Shown here: positions 44,536 through 52,941 of the stretch, piece after piece
How the letters are laid out: every line of letters starts with the position of its first letter
Position numbering within the stretch: the stretch's first letter is position 1
Assembly: GCF_000423525.1 (NCBI RefSeq)
Contig: NZ_AUID01000006.1
Span: forward strand, 62,001-126,000
From: Proteocatella sphenisci DSM 23131
GTDB lineage: Bacteria > Bacillota > Clostridia > Peptostreptococcales > Filifactoraceae
DNA length: 64,000 nt
Reading direction: 5' to 3'
Made by a program: the position numbers and the translations under genes
The notes under the pieces: model-generated
The model's database searches: none
What the model saw: only the letters and a program-made list of their open reading frames with translations
What the model was told of the DNA's origin: nothing

Positions 44536-45439
44536 GATAATTGTTTCAAAAGAGACAGATCCTTGCTACAATCTTGCTCTCGAAGAAGACCTGCTTAGAA
44601 ATGTAAATGATAATCAAGTGATACTGTATCTTTGGAGGAATAACAAGACTGTTGTAATTGGAAGAAATCAGAATCCTTTTTTGGAGTGTGACATTGAAAA
44701 GATGAATCAGCAAGGGGTTACTCTTGTCAGAAGAATATCTGGTGGTGGAGCAGTATATCATGATATGGGAAATCTCAACTTTACATTTGTCTCAAAAAAA
44801 AATCGAAGTGATGTAGAGCGTCAGCTGAAAGTTATTAAGGCGTCCGTAGAAAAATTTGGAATAAAAGCCGAGTTTTCAGGAAGAAACGACCTTATCTGTG
44901 AGGGGAAAAAGTTTTCTGGGCACGCATTTTATAATGAAGACTCAAACTGCTTCCATCATGGGACTTTGATGATAGATGTGGACAAATCTGTACTGGGAGA
45001 CTTGCTAAAGCCTTCCAGAATCAAACTGGAGTCTAAGGGCATTACTTCAGTTAAAAGCAGAGTGGTAAATTTAAAAGAGCTATGTTCAGATATTACAGCT
45101 GAAGCACTATGTGATTCTCTTAAAGAAAGCTTTGAAATAGAATATCGAGATTGCAAGGGGTTTACTGAATATGGAAAAGAAAATTGCCTTCCAGATCAGA
45201 TGGACAAGTATAGGGACACTAAGTGGACTTATGGAGAAAGTCCGGTTTATGACGCCATATTTGAAAAAAAGACAGACTCTGGGAACTTTCAAGTTCTTGC
45301 CAAAGTAGAAGACGGAGTAATAAAAAGTGTAAAAATATATTCTGACAGCCTGAAAACCTATAATTGTGAGGATATTGAGAAGGCGATTTCCGGGACATAT
45401 TTTCATGAGTTAGATTCTTTATTGGAAAAGTTGATTTAA
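44528..45439 (+). CDS. lplA: Lipoate-protein ligase
   Basis: A 303-residue ligase of the LplA family: RRISGGGAVYHDMGNLNF is the signature lipoate-binding loop, GRNDLICEGKKFSGHA holds the catalytic Lys region. It attaches lipoate to lipoyl domains, most obviously the one in the overlapping lpdA product. Translationally coupled to lpdA. Confidence 0.92.
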   Translation: MNRIIVSKETDPCYNLALEEDLLRNVNDNQVILYLWRNNKTVVIGRNQNPFLECDIEKMNQQGVTLVRRISGGGAVYHDMGNLNFTFVSKKNRSDVERQLKVIKASVEKFGIKAEFSGRNDLICEGKKFSGHAFYNEDSNCFHHGTLMIDVDKSVLGDLLKPSRIKLESKGITSVKSRVVNLKELCSDITAEALCDSLKESFEIEYRDCKGFTEYGKENCLPDQMDKYRDTKWTYGESPVYDAIFEKKTDSGNFQVLAKVEDGVIKSVKIYSDSLKTYNCEDIEKAISGTYFHELDSLLEKLI

Positions 45440-45444
45440 AAGTT

Positions 45445-45481
45445 AAAGAGCAGTATTTCTTTTATAGAAATGCTGCTCTTT
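45445..45481 (+). terminator. Inverted repeat, probable terminator after lplA
   Basis: AAAGAGCAG / CTGCTCTTT with further pairing of ATTTCT and AGAAAT inside. The T run behind it is short. Confidence 0.6.
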
Positions 45482-45650
45482 AAAAATTGATGCACAGACG
45501 TTTATTTTATGATAATGTAAGACAGTAGGATACAAACTGATGAGGAAAATGTTTTTTTAAAACAAAATTTTTGGAATTTATAGAAAATTCTTGAATATAC
45601 ATATTTTGTAGGATATACTATTTAACATTAAACGGGAGCGTAAAAAGCGT

Positions 45651-46832
45651 ATGAAAAAAGAGCTGAAGATATTTACAATAGCAGTAGCTTTTATAGGATT
45701 TGCTGGAGGGATTGATGGGATTCTGGCAAATTATTTTAAAGAAGCATATAATGTGACTGCATTTCAGAGGGGATTTATAGAGTTTCCAAGAGAACTTCCA
45801 GGAGTGCTGGGAGCTTTTGTGATAAGTGGACTTGGATTCATGGGAGATATAAGGATAGCCGTACTTGCACAGATTTTGATGGCTTTAGGTATGACCATAC
45901 TGGGATTGTTTAGCCCGGGCTTTGGGTTTATGCTGGTATTTCTCTTTATATTTTCGCTGGGACAGCACATTTATATGCCGCTTCATGATGGAATAGCCGT
46001 ATCTCTTTCTGAAAAAGGGAAAGAGGGAAAGACTCTTGGAACGTTAAGCGGCGTAAAAGTGGCGAGTGCTATGGTAGCTTCGGTTGTGACCTTTATAGGG
46101 TTCAGGTACGGTTTTTTCAGCTTCACTAATCCCATTATCCCGTTTTTACTTGTGGCCTTGACATCGGTTCTGGGAGCCCTTGTACTTATATATCTTTGCA
46201 GATTTGTAAAAGTGCCGCACAAAGATACTTTGCCTGGGAAAATAGTACTCAGAAAAGAATACAGATATTATTATGCACTTGCGATACTAAATGGAGTACA
46301 AAAACAGATTATGATAGTTTTTGGACCATGGGTTCTTGTAGATCTTCTGGGGGCAAAAGCTGACGCAATGTCGCTGCTGGTAATTCTTACTTCACTTCTG
46401 GGGATGGGTTTTCTTCCATTTATAGGAAGATGCATGGATACTTTGGGAATAAGAAAGATACTTTATGCAGACGCACTTTCATTTATTTTTGTTTATGCGC
46501 TTTATGGAATGCTATGCAGTGCCATAATAGCCGGAGCTGTATCTCTAAAGACTGGGATGATACTTGGGGGGACGATGTTCATATTTGACAGGATGAGCAT
46601 GAACCTTGGAATGGTAAGGACGATGTATCTCAAGAATATAAGTATTAATAAAAATGAACTTACCCAGACCATTTCGCTCGGGATAAGTATGGACCACGTA
46701 GTTTCAATATGCTGCGCCATGTTAAGCGGATATATATGGAAAAGTATAGGACCACAATATGTGTTTTATTTTACAGCAGCACTTTCGATGCTGAATCTTT
46801 TAATAGCAAAAACAGTAGAAATAAATGAATAG
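45651..46832 (+). CDS. MFS transporter
   Basis: A 393-residue membrane protein with about 12 helices and an MFS-like layout (GFAGGIDGILANYFKEAYN at the start, FLPFIGRCMDTLGIRK in the central loop region). The substrate cannot be told. It precedes threonine ammonia-lyase by 26 bases, so the two may be cotranscribed, hinting at amino acid or 2-oxo-acid transport. Confidence 0.75.
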   Translation: MKKELKIFTIAVAFIGFAGGIDGILANYFKEAYNVTAFQRGFIEFPRELPGVLGAFVISGLGFMGDIRIAVLAQILMALGMTILGLFSPGFGFMLVFLFIFSLGQHIYMPLHDGIAVSLSEKGKEGKTLGTLSGVKVASAMVASVVTFIGFRYGFFSFTNPIIPFLLVALTSVLGALVLIYLCRFVKVPHKDTLPGKIVLRKEYRYYYALAILNGVQKQIMIVFGPWVLVDLLGAKADAMSLLVILTSLLGMGFLPFIGRCMDTLGIRKILYADALSFIFVYALYGMLCSAIIAGAVSLKTGMILGGTMFIFDRMSMNLGMVRTMYLKNISINKNELTQTISLGISMDHVVSICCAMLSGYIWKSIGPQYVFYFTAALSMLNLLIAKTVEINE

Positions 46833-46858
46833 ATAATTAGGCAAAGGAGAAAATGAAT

Positions 46859-48085
46859 ATGCTTACACTTGATAAAATATATCATGCAGCTTTTGTGTTA
46901 AAAAATGTAGTGAGGAAAACAGATCTTATTCATGCTCCTAATATAAAGGAAGGCAGTAATGTTTACCTGAAAACAGAGAATCTTCAGCTGACAGGATCTT
47001 TTAAGGTTAGAGGATCTTATTACAAGATATCACAGCTGACTGAGGAAGAAAGAGCCAATGGAGTGATTGCCTGCTCAGCAGGAAACCATGCGCAAGGAGT
47101 TGCACTGGCTGCAACCACAGAAAATATTGAATCACTCATATGCATACCCGATGTGGCACCTATTTCAAAGATAGAGGCAACAAGGAGATATGGAGCCCAG
47201 GTAGAGCTGGTAAATGGAGTCTATGATGATGCCTATAACAGAGCGTGTCAGATTCAAAAAGAAAGAAATATGACATTTATACATCCCTTTGATGATATAG
47301 ATGTAATTGCAGGTCAGGGGACTATAGGTCTTGAAATTTTAGAGCAGCTTGACAATGTGGATGCCGTAGTTGTTCCTATAGGCGGAGGCGGGCTGATATC
47401 TGGGGTAGCTTATGCAATAAAGAGTCTGAAACCAGAATGCAAGATATATGGGGTTCAGGCAGAGGGGGCACCTTGCATGTACAGGTCTATGGAATCTCAA
47501 GAGAAGGTATCTTTGAGCAGTGCTTCCACTTTTGCAGACGGAATAGCTGTTAAAAAACCAGGAGAGCTTACTTTTGATATATGCTGTGGATATGTAGACC
47601 AGATAGTTACTGTAACAGATGATGAGATAGCAGCAGCCATACTCATGCTTATGGAAAAACAAAAACTTGTGTCAGAGGGAGCGGGGGCTGTTGCGGTAGC
47701 GGCAGTTATGTTTGATAAAATTGATACTAAAGACAAAAATACCGTATGCATAGTATCTGGAGGAAACATAGATGTCAATATACTTTCAAGAGTCATAACC
47801 AGGGGCCTGGTAACAAGTGGAAGACTTTCAGACCTTACACTCGAGCTTATAGACAAGCCAGGACAGCTTGAAGGGGTAGCAAAGACTATTTCCCAAAAAG
47901 GCGGAAATGTTATTGCGGTTCACCATGATAAGGCAGAACCTAATATGGCCATCAATGCCTGTCTGCTCAAGATAACCATGGAAACGAAAAACTTTGAACA
48001 CATAGAGGAAATAAAGAATAGTCTTGTTTCAAATGGTTTCAGGTTAGCTCCATCGACTTCGGATTACTGCATAAGGACTGTATAA
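46859..48085 (+). CDS. Threonine ammonia-lyase with C-terminal ACT domain
   Basis: A 408-residue fold type II PLP enzyme (IlvA/TdcB group) that converts threonine to 2-oxobutyrate and ammonia. The PLP Lys is in TGSFKVRGSY, the phosphate-binding loop is PIGGGGLISG, and CSAGNHAQGVA is conserved. A short ACT domain occupies about residues 330-408. The ATG at 46859 is better spaced from AAAGGAG than the ATG six bases earlier. Size and single ACT match the catabolic/biodegradative form, but a role in isoleucine synthesis is possible. Confidence 0.9.
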   Translation: MLTLDKIYHAAFVLKNVVRKTDLIHAPNIKEGSNVYLKTENLQLTGSFKVRGSYYKISQLTEEERANGVIACSAGNHAQGVALAATTENIESLICIPDVAPISKIEATRRYGAQVELVNGVYDDAYNRACQIQKERNMTFIHPFDDIDVIAGQGTIGLEILEQLDNVDAVVVPIGGGGLISGVAYAIKSLKPECKIYGVQAEGAPCMYRSMESQEKVSLSSASTFADGIAVKKPGELTFDICCGYVDQIVTVTDDEIAAAILMLMEKQKLVSEGAGAVAVAAVMFDKIDTKDKNTVCIVSGGNIDVNILSRVITRGLVTSGRLSDLTLELIDKPGQLEGVAKTISQKGGNVIAVHHDKAEPNMAINACLLKITMETKNFEHIEEIKNSLVSNGFRLAPSTSDYCIRTV

Positions 48086-48135
48086 AAAAAGGAAGAGGAA
48101 CTGGGTCTATAAAAACCAGTTCCTCTTCCTTTTTA
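48086..48135. terminator. Bidirectional terminator
   Basis: AAAAAGGAAGAGGAACTGG pairs with CCAGTTCCTCTTCCTTTTT, a 19-base-pair perfect stem, with A and T runs that serve both threonine ammonia-lyase and the converging feo operon. Confidence 0.92.
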
Positions 48136-48154
48136 CCTATTTATCATGGACATG

Positions 48155-48307
48155 TTATTTGCTGTGCATTTTTGCGGCGCTTGGACAGCTACTGCAGCTG
48201 CCGCTACAACCGGCGCATCCTTTGCCATTTTTTTTGTCTTGATGCAGCTTGTATGCTGCAAGTCCGAAAAGTCCGAACACTATAGAAGCAATAATTATTG
48301 TTGCCAT
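48155..48307 (-). CDS. FeoB-associated Cys-rich membrane protein
   Basis: A 50-residue protein from the ATG at 48307, which follows AAGGAGGTTTGT. One N-terminal membrane helix (about residues 2-22) is followed by a Cys-rich tail (GCAGCSGSCSSCPS). Short proteins of this plan are found next to feoB in many bacteria and may help in iron transfer. Its start lies 10 bases behind the feoB stop. Confidence 0.88.
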   Translation of the reverse strand: MATIIIASIVFGLFGLAAYKLHQDKKNGKGCAGCSGSCSSCPSAAKMHSK

Positions 48308-48317
48308 ACAAACCTCC

Positions 48318-50489
48318 TTAAATCTCTGAAGTGCCCAGAGGAGCAATTGATGATCTTGTTCTGTTTCTTGTATCGAGCGAAGACGGCTTTCTAAAGATCA
48401 TATATAAAAGAGCGGCGAATGCCATAAGTGAGAATATGCTCATTAAAGTCACTTGACTTCTTGTAAAAAAGAGTGCAAATTGATAGAATATGAATGAAAC
48501 TGTATAGGCGAATCCGGTCTGATAAATAATTGCAAACCATGTCCATTTGGCGCTTGCCATTTCCCTTCTTATGGCACCTATGGCTGCAAAGCATGGAGCA
48601 CATAAAAGGTTGAATAAAAGGAAGGAATATGCAGATATCTGAGTAAAAGAACTTCCCATGGTAGTCCAGATTTCTGATCCGTTTTCTGCGACTTCTTCAA
48701 ATCCAAACAGTACTCCAAATGTTCCTACGACATTTTCTTTTGCTATAAGGCCTGTAATTGTTGCTACTGCAGACTGCCAGTCACCAAATCCCAGGGGTGC
48801 AAATACTGGTGCAACAAGGCCGCCTAGGAAAGCAAGTATTGAATCTGATGTGTCTACCATGTTGAAAGATAAGTCAAATGAGCTTAGAAACCATATGGTT
48901 CCACTGGCAAGAAATATTATGGTTCCTGCCTTTTTCACAAAAGACTTTCCCTTGTCCAGCATGTGAAGAAAAACATTTGAGAGTGAGGGTATATGATATG
49001 GTGGTAGCTCCATTACAAATGGAGAAGGGTCACCAGAAAAACCGCGCGTTTTCTTTAATATTAGTCCCGAAACTATTATTGCCGCTATTCCTGCAAAGTA
49101 TGCAGAGGGACCTATAAGCACCGATCCGGGGAAAAGTGCACCTGCAATAAGGGCTATAATAGGGAGCTTTGCAGAGCAGGGTATAAAAGAAGTGGTTATA
49201 ATAGTCATTCTTCTTTCATTTTCATTTTCTATGGTCCGTGAAGCCATTATGCCAGGCACGCTGCATCCTGTTCCTACAAGCATAGGTATGAATGACTTTC
49301 CAGAAAGTCCGAATTTACGGAAAATCCTGTCCATTATAAATGCTATCCTGGCCATGTAGCCGCATTCTTCGAGTAAGCCAAGTACAAAAAAAAGTATGAG
49401 CATCTGAGGCAAAAACCCAAGTACAGCCCCAACTCCTCCTATTATACCGTCTAATATGAGAGACGAAAGCCAGGGTGCGCTGTTTACAGATTTCAAAAAT
49501 GATTCCGTAGCAGGAGGTATTATTTCGCCAAAAACTACATCATTGACCCAGTCGGTAGCCCAGGCTCCCAAAGTTGAGACCGAAATAAAATAAACCATAA
49601 ACATTACCAGAGCGAAAATAGGAAGAGCAAGTATTCTGTTGGTAACAATTCTATCGATTTTATCGGAAAGACTCAATTTTCCAGCAGATATTCTCTTTAC
49701 ACATTTTTGAGCAATATTTCCTGTAAAATTATATCTTTGAGAAGTGATTATACTTTCGGCGTCATCATCCATTTCTTTTTCTAGAAGACCTACAAGTTTG
49801 TCAGTTTCTGGTCTTATTTTTTCATAAAAAGGAAGAGTTTTTATTATTTTATCATCTTTTTCAAATATTTTAAGGGCATACCACCTAAGTGGGATGTCTG
49901 ATTGGGTATATGAAGATTCATAAGTATTAGATTTTATAATTTCGCTGATTTTTGAAATTGTATCTTCAACAGGTTTTGAGAATATGTGATTCAAATTTTT
50001 TAAAGGCGCTTTGTTTTTTGCAAGTTCTACGGCTTCTTTGCAACCTTGTCCTTTTATAGCAGAAGTTTCAATCACAGGACAGCCAAGCATTTTGCTGAGC
50101 TTTGATATATCTATAGTATCTCCGCTTTTTTTGAGTACATCAGTCATGTTAAGGGCTATTACTACAGGGATTCCCATCTCTATTATTTGACTGGTGAGAT
50201 ATAAGTTTCTTTCTATATTTGTGCTGTCTATTATATTTATTATTACATCTGGAGATTCACGCAGAAGATAATCCCTGGTCACTACTTCTTCAAGTGTGTA
50301 AGGAGACAGTGAATATATGCCTGGAAGATCTATTATTTCAATATTTTTATCATCTTTAAAAAGTCCGGATTTCTTTTCTACAGTTACACCGGGCCAGTTT
50401 CCAACATGTTGCGAGCTTCCTGTAAGTGCATTAAACATTGTAGTCTTTCCCGAATTGGGATTACCCGCAAGTGCTATCTTTAAATTCAT
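48318..50489 (-). CDS. feoB: Ferrous iron transport protein B
   Basis: A 723-residue Fe2+ transporter. The N-terminal G domain has GNPNSGKTT, DLPG and NMTD; then a helical GDI-like region; then the membrane part with two Gate domains (including the conserved VGTGCSVPGIMASR stretch) and a FeoC-less C-terminus. Start ATG follows GGAGGAAATG. It is preceded by two feoA genes and followed by the Cys-rich protein, one operon. Confidence 0.95.
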   Translation of the reverse strand: MNLKIALAGNPNSGKTTMFNALTGSSQHVGNWPGVTVEKKSGLFKDDKNIEIIDLPGIYSLSPYTLEEVVTRDYLLRESPDVIINIIDSTNIERNLYLTSQIIEMGIPVVIALNMTDVLKKSGDTIDISKLSKMLGCPVIETSAIKGQGCKEAVELAKNKAPLKNLNHIFSKPVEDTISKISEIIKSNTYESSYTQSDIPLRWYALKIFEKDDKIIKTLPFYEKIRPETDKLVGLLEKEMDDDAESIITSQRYNFTGNIAQKCVKRISAGKLSLSDKIDRIVTNRILALPIFALVMFMVYFISVSTLGAWATDWVNDVVFGEIIPPATESFLKSVNSAPWLSSLILDGIIGGVGAVLGFLPQMLILFFVLGLLEECGYMARIAFIMDRIFRKFGLSGKSFIPMLVGTGCSVPGIMASRTIENENERRMTIITTSFIPCSAKLPIIALIAGALFPGSVLIGPSAYFAGIAAIIVSGLILKKTRGFSGDPSPFVMELPPYHIPSLSNVFLHMLDKGKSFVKKAGTIIFLASGTIWFLSSFDLSFNMVDTSDSILAFLGGLVAPVFAPLGFGDWQSAVATITGLIAKENVVGTFGVLFGFEEVAENGSEIWTTMGSSFTQISAYSFLLFNLLCAPCFAAIGAIRREMASAKWTWFAIIYQTGFAYTVSFIFYQFALFFTRSQVTLMSIFSLMAFAALLYMIFRKPSSLDTRNRTRSSIAPLGTSEI

Positions 50490-50503
50490 TTCATTTCCTC
50501 CTT

Positions 50504-50725
50504 TTATTCAATTTCTATAAGTTGAGCATCAGATTTTCTAATTGTAAGCTCATAACCACGAACGTTTACTTCGATAGGGTCGCCTAGTGGAGCCACTTTT
50601 GTGATGGAAATTTCAGTTCCTTTTGTTATTCCCATATCCATAATCCTTCTTCGCAGTGGGCCCTGGCCATGAAGTTTTTTTACATTTACCTTGTTGCCGC
50701 ATTCCACATTATTAAGACTTTTCAT
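50504..50725 (-). CDS. feoA: FeoA domain protein (second copy)
   Basis: A 73-residue SH3-like FeoA protein (VKKLHGQGPLRRRIMDMGITKGTEI). It probably binds FeoB or its regulator and is required for iron uptake. Two bases separate it from the first feoA. Confidence 0.9.
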   Translation of the reverse strand: MKSLNNVECGNKVNVKKLHGQGPLRRRIMDMGITKGTEISITKVAPLGDPIEVNVRGYELTIRKSDAQLIEIE

Positions 50726-50727
50726 TT

Positions 50728-50946
50728 TTATCTCCTCTGCACTATTATTCTTTGAGCCATTGATTTATCTATGGCTATTCTTGTATTCTTTACAGATACT
50801 ATTATATTTCCACCTAGTTCTGAAATAATCGTTACCCATTCTCCGGCCACGAATCCTAAGTTTTCAAGAAACTTTTTTGTAGAATCTTTTCCGTTTATCT
50901 TGTCTATTAAACTGATTTCTCCGATACGAACCATGGCAAGTGGCAT
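50728..50946 (-). CDS. feoA: FeoA domain protein (first copy)
   Basis: A 72-residue FeoA-like protein (GEISLIDKINGKDSTKKFLENLGF...). First gene of the feo operon, with its promoter in the divergent region shared with flavodoxin. Two FeoA proteins per operon is common in Clostridia. Confidence 0.88.
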   Translation of the reverse strand: MPLAMVRIGEISLIDKINGKDSTKKFLENLGFVAGEWVTIISELGGNIIVSVKNTRIAIDKSMAQRIIVQRR

Positions 50947-50972
50947 ATTGGACCTCCTTAAATTTTACAAAA

Positions 50973-50986
50973 TTAGCTATAACTAA
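50973..50986. promoter_or_regulatory. DtxR-like box near the feoA start
   Basis: TTAGCTATAACTAA, an inverted repeat with TTAG/CTAA ends like the DtxR/IdeR consensus half-sites. It lies in the feo leader, downstream of the predicted start point. Confidence 0.6.
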
Positions 50987-51004
50987 CTGCACTTCAAATA
51001 AAAA

Positions 51005-51020
51005 GTTAGCACAAGCTAAC
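51005..51020. promoter_or_regulatory. DtxR-like box in the feo promoter region
   Basis: GTTAGCACAAGCTAAC, with flanking CTAA to the right; read on the minus strand it begins TTAGGTTAG, the full half-site of the DtxR/IdeR consensus. It overlaps the predicted feo transcription start. Confidence 0.7.
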
Positions 51021-51031
51021 CTAATGTCTAA

Positions 51032-51060
51032 ATATTATCATTTGAATGTGTACTTGTCAA
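51032..51060 (-). promoter_or_regulatory. Predicted feo promoter
   Basis: On the minus strand TTGACA (51060-51055) and TAATAT (51037-51032), 17-base spacer. The start point would be near 51025, right at the second DtxR-like box. Confidence 0.65.
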
Positions 51061-51092
51061 CAAAAATTATTGATAATTCTTTAAAAAAATTG

Positions 51093-51121
51093 TTGACCTG
51101 TATTAAAATGAGATGTACAAT
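51093..51121 (+). promoter_or_regulatory. Predicted flavodoxin promoter
   Basis: TTGACC (51093-51098) and TACAAT (51116-51121), 17-base spacer, with a DtxR-like box over the expected start point. Confidence 0.65.
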
Positions 51122-51129
51122 GGCATTAA

Positions 51130-51145
51130 TTAGTTAAAACTAACT
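51130..51145. promoter_or_regulatory. DtxR-like box in front of flavodoxin
   Basis: TTAGTTAAAACTAACT, with the same TTAG...CTAA ends as the two boxes on the feo side. It begins 8 bases after the flavodoxin -10 box. Confidence 0.62.
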
Positions 51146-51171
51146 TTATTTTTTATTGAGGAGGGTTAGAT

Positions 51172-51600
51172 ATGAGCGAGATTGGCGTTATTTACTGGAG
51201 TGGAAGCGGAAATACTAAGGCAATGGCAGAGGCCGTAGCAGAAGGAATAAAATCAGCAGGCGCAGAGACGGACCTGATGGAAGTATCTGACATAAGCCAG
51301 GACAAGGCTGCGGAATACGAAAAGCTTGCATTCGGTTGTCCCTCAATGGGATCGGAAATGCTTGAAGAATCGGAATTCGAACCGTTTTTTGAAGCTGTAG
51401 AGCAGAAGCTTTCTGGCAAGAAGGTCGCACTTTTTGGATCATACGGATGGGGCGATGGAGAGTGGATGAGAGACTGGCAAGACCGAGTAGAGTCAAAGGG
51501 AGCTGTTTTGTTCAAAGAGGGACTTATATTGAATGAGACCCCAGACAGCGATGGACTCGAAGAGTGCAAAGAATTTGGAAAAAGCTTTGCGCAGTTTTAG
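51172..51600 (+). CDS. Flavodoxin
   Basis: A 142-residue short-chain flavodoxin. The FMN phosphate loop is YWSGSGNTKAMAEA, and the second FMN loop GSYGWGDGEWM is typical of clostridial flavodoxins. It replaces ferredoxin as electron carrier when iron is scarce. Divergent from feoAAB, with an iron-box between promoter and gene, so it should be switched on together with Fe2+ uptake. Strong site GAGGAGGG. Confidence 0.94.
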   Translation: MSEIGVIYWSGSGNTKAMAEAVAEGIKSAGAETDLMEVSDISQDKAAEYEKLAFGCPSMGSEMLEESEFEPFFEAVEQKLSGKKVALFGSYGWGDGEWMRDWQDRVESKGAVLFKEGLILNETPDSDGLEECKEFGKSFAQF

Positions 51601-51606
51601 TGATAC

Positions 51607-51642
51607 AAAAACAGGTACCGTTTTAAGCGATACCTGTTTTTG
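51607..51642 (+). terminator. Terminator after flavodoxin
   Basis: AAAACAGGTA pairs with TACCTGTTTT around a CCGTTTTAAGCGA interior (further partial pairing), followed by a T-rich end. Confidence 0.75.
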
Positions 51643-51645
51643 TCA

Positions 51646-51712
51646 TATATACTATTATTTTTTTATATATATTATTTTTTTATATATATTGTTTTTTTAT
51701 ATATATTGTTTT
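51646..51712. repeat. 17-bp AT-rich tandem repeat overlapping the thioredoxin stop codon
   Basis: About four copies of a unit like TATATATATTGTTTTTT (G or A at one position). The first unit from the gene side encodes the last thioredoxin codons and stop (minus strand), and the others follow it without coding function. It looks like local duplication of the end of the gene, or strand slippage. Confidence 0.8.
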
Positions 51713-52008
51713 ATTTTTGCTTCTATTGCCTGCTTTGGCATGAATCCGATTATCCTGTCAACTTCTTTTCCATCTTTTAATATGGCAACTGTTGGGATTG
51801 AAGATACCTGAAACCTTGCAGCTATGTCTTGTGTAACATCAACATCTACCTTTACGAACTTGGCAGTGTCTTTCATTTCTTTGGCAAGGTCCATGAAAAC
51901 TGGGGCAAGCATCTTGCATGGTCCACACCAGTCTGCATAAAAATCAACGATTACTACTCCATCTTTAACCTCTGTATCAAATTCTGATGATCCTATTACT
52001 TTTATCAT
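51697..52008 (-). CDS. trxA: Thioredoxin
   Basis: A 103-residue thioredoxin with active site YADWCGPCKML and cis-Pro in SSIPTVAI. Last gene of a unit with the reductase-like gene and the MarR/OhrR-like regulator. The C-terminal residues (KQYI) are encoded within an AT-rich tandem repeat. Confidence 0.94.
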   Translation of the reverse strand: MIKVIGSSEFDTEVKDGVVIVDFYADWCGPCKMLAPVFMDLAKEMKDTAKFVKVDVDVTQDIAARFQVSSIPTVAILKDGKEVDRIIGFMPKQAIEAKIKQYI

Positions 52009-52044
52009 TATTTTCTCCTTTTATTGTATATAAATTTTAAATTA

Positions 52045-52908
52045 TTACTTTTTCAAGTTGTTAAGGTATGAAACGGCAGACAATGAGGCTATGTTGCCTT
52101 CTCCTGCCGCTTTGATATACTGATATGGAGCTCCTACTACATCACCCGCGGCAAAACAGCCTGGAAGGTTGGTTTTCATCAGTCTGTCAACTTCGACGTG
52201 ATTATCGGCTATTTTTAGGCCTGGAACGAGTTGTCCTGGAGATATACTGTCTCTTAGTATAAACAAGCCATCGGTTTCTATTTCGCTGTTTTTCATAACA
52301 AGTTTATTTACAGAGTTTTCACCTCTTATTGCCAGGGGAATATCATTTACTACCTGGATTGATTTATTCACTTCGACTTTATCTTTGTACATGGGTACGT
52401 AGTATACTTTTGAGGCAAGATCTGAAACATAATTCGCTTCAGCTTCATCATGCTTGTTGTAAGATATTATAGTTACGGTCTTGTTTTTGTAAAGCGGGGC
52501 ATCACATGTTGCACAATAGCCCACTCCTCTTCCCAAAAACTCATCCTCACCTGAAAATGGTTTTCCAAAATTCACTCCTGTTGCCAATATGAGAGAGGAT
52601 GCTTCATACATCTTATCGTTAGCCATGAGTGCATAATATTCACCCATGGGATATATATTGTTTATTTTTTCTTCAGTAATCTCGATTCCCATAGATTCAA
52701 GGTGGTTAGCGAATTCGCCTCGCAGCTCTTCTCCACTTCTTCCAGGAAAACCCAGGTAGTTGTTTATAGATGGGGCCTTGATAAGCTTTGTACTCATTTC
52801 ACGACTTCCAAAAACAATAAAGCTCTTATTTCTGATTTTGGCATTGAGGGCAGCTGAAAGACCAGCAACTCCACTGCCAACTATTGCTATATCATATCTG
52901 TTATTCAT
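52045..52908 (-). CDS. Thioredoxin reductase-like flavoprotein lacking NADPH motifs (possibly ferredoxin-dependent)
   Basis: A 287-residue flavoprotein of thioredoxin reductase fold. FAD motif VGSGVAGLSAALNA and redox site YCATCDAP are intact, as is the closing GCFAAGDVVG. But the NADPH motifs are absent: where GGGDSA is expected it reads SYNKHDEA, and HRRxxxR is replaced by a stretch reading VPMYKDK. The same losses define the ferredoxin-dependent (FFTR) type of clostridial thioredoxin reductase, which draws electrons from reduced ferredoxin. Cotranscribed with thioredoxin, its presumed substrate. Confidence 0.85.
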   Translation of the reverse strand: MNNRYDIAIVGSGVAGLSAALNAKIRNKSFIVFGSREMSTKLIKAPSINNYLGFPGRSGEELRGEFANHLESMGIEITEEKINNIYPMGEYYALMANDKMYEASSLILATGVNFGKPFSGEDEFLGRGVGYCATCDAPLYKNKTVTIISYNKHDEAEANYVSDLASKVYYVPMYKDKVEVNKSIQVVNDIPLAIRGENSVNKLVMKNSEIETDGLFILRDSISPGQLVPGLKIADNHVEVDRLMKTNLPGCFAAGDVVGAPYQYIKAAGEGNIASLSAVSYLNNLKK

Positions 52909-52941
52909 ATTTTATCTCCTGTTTGGATTATTAAAGTAGAT

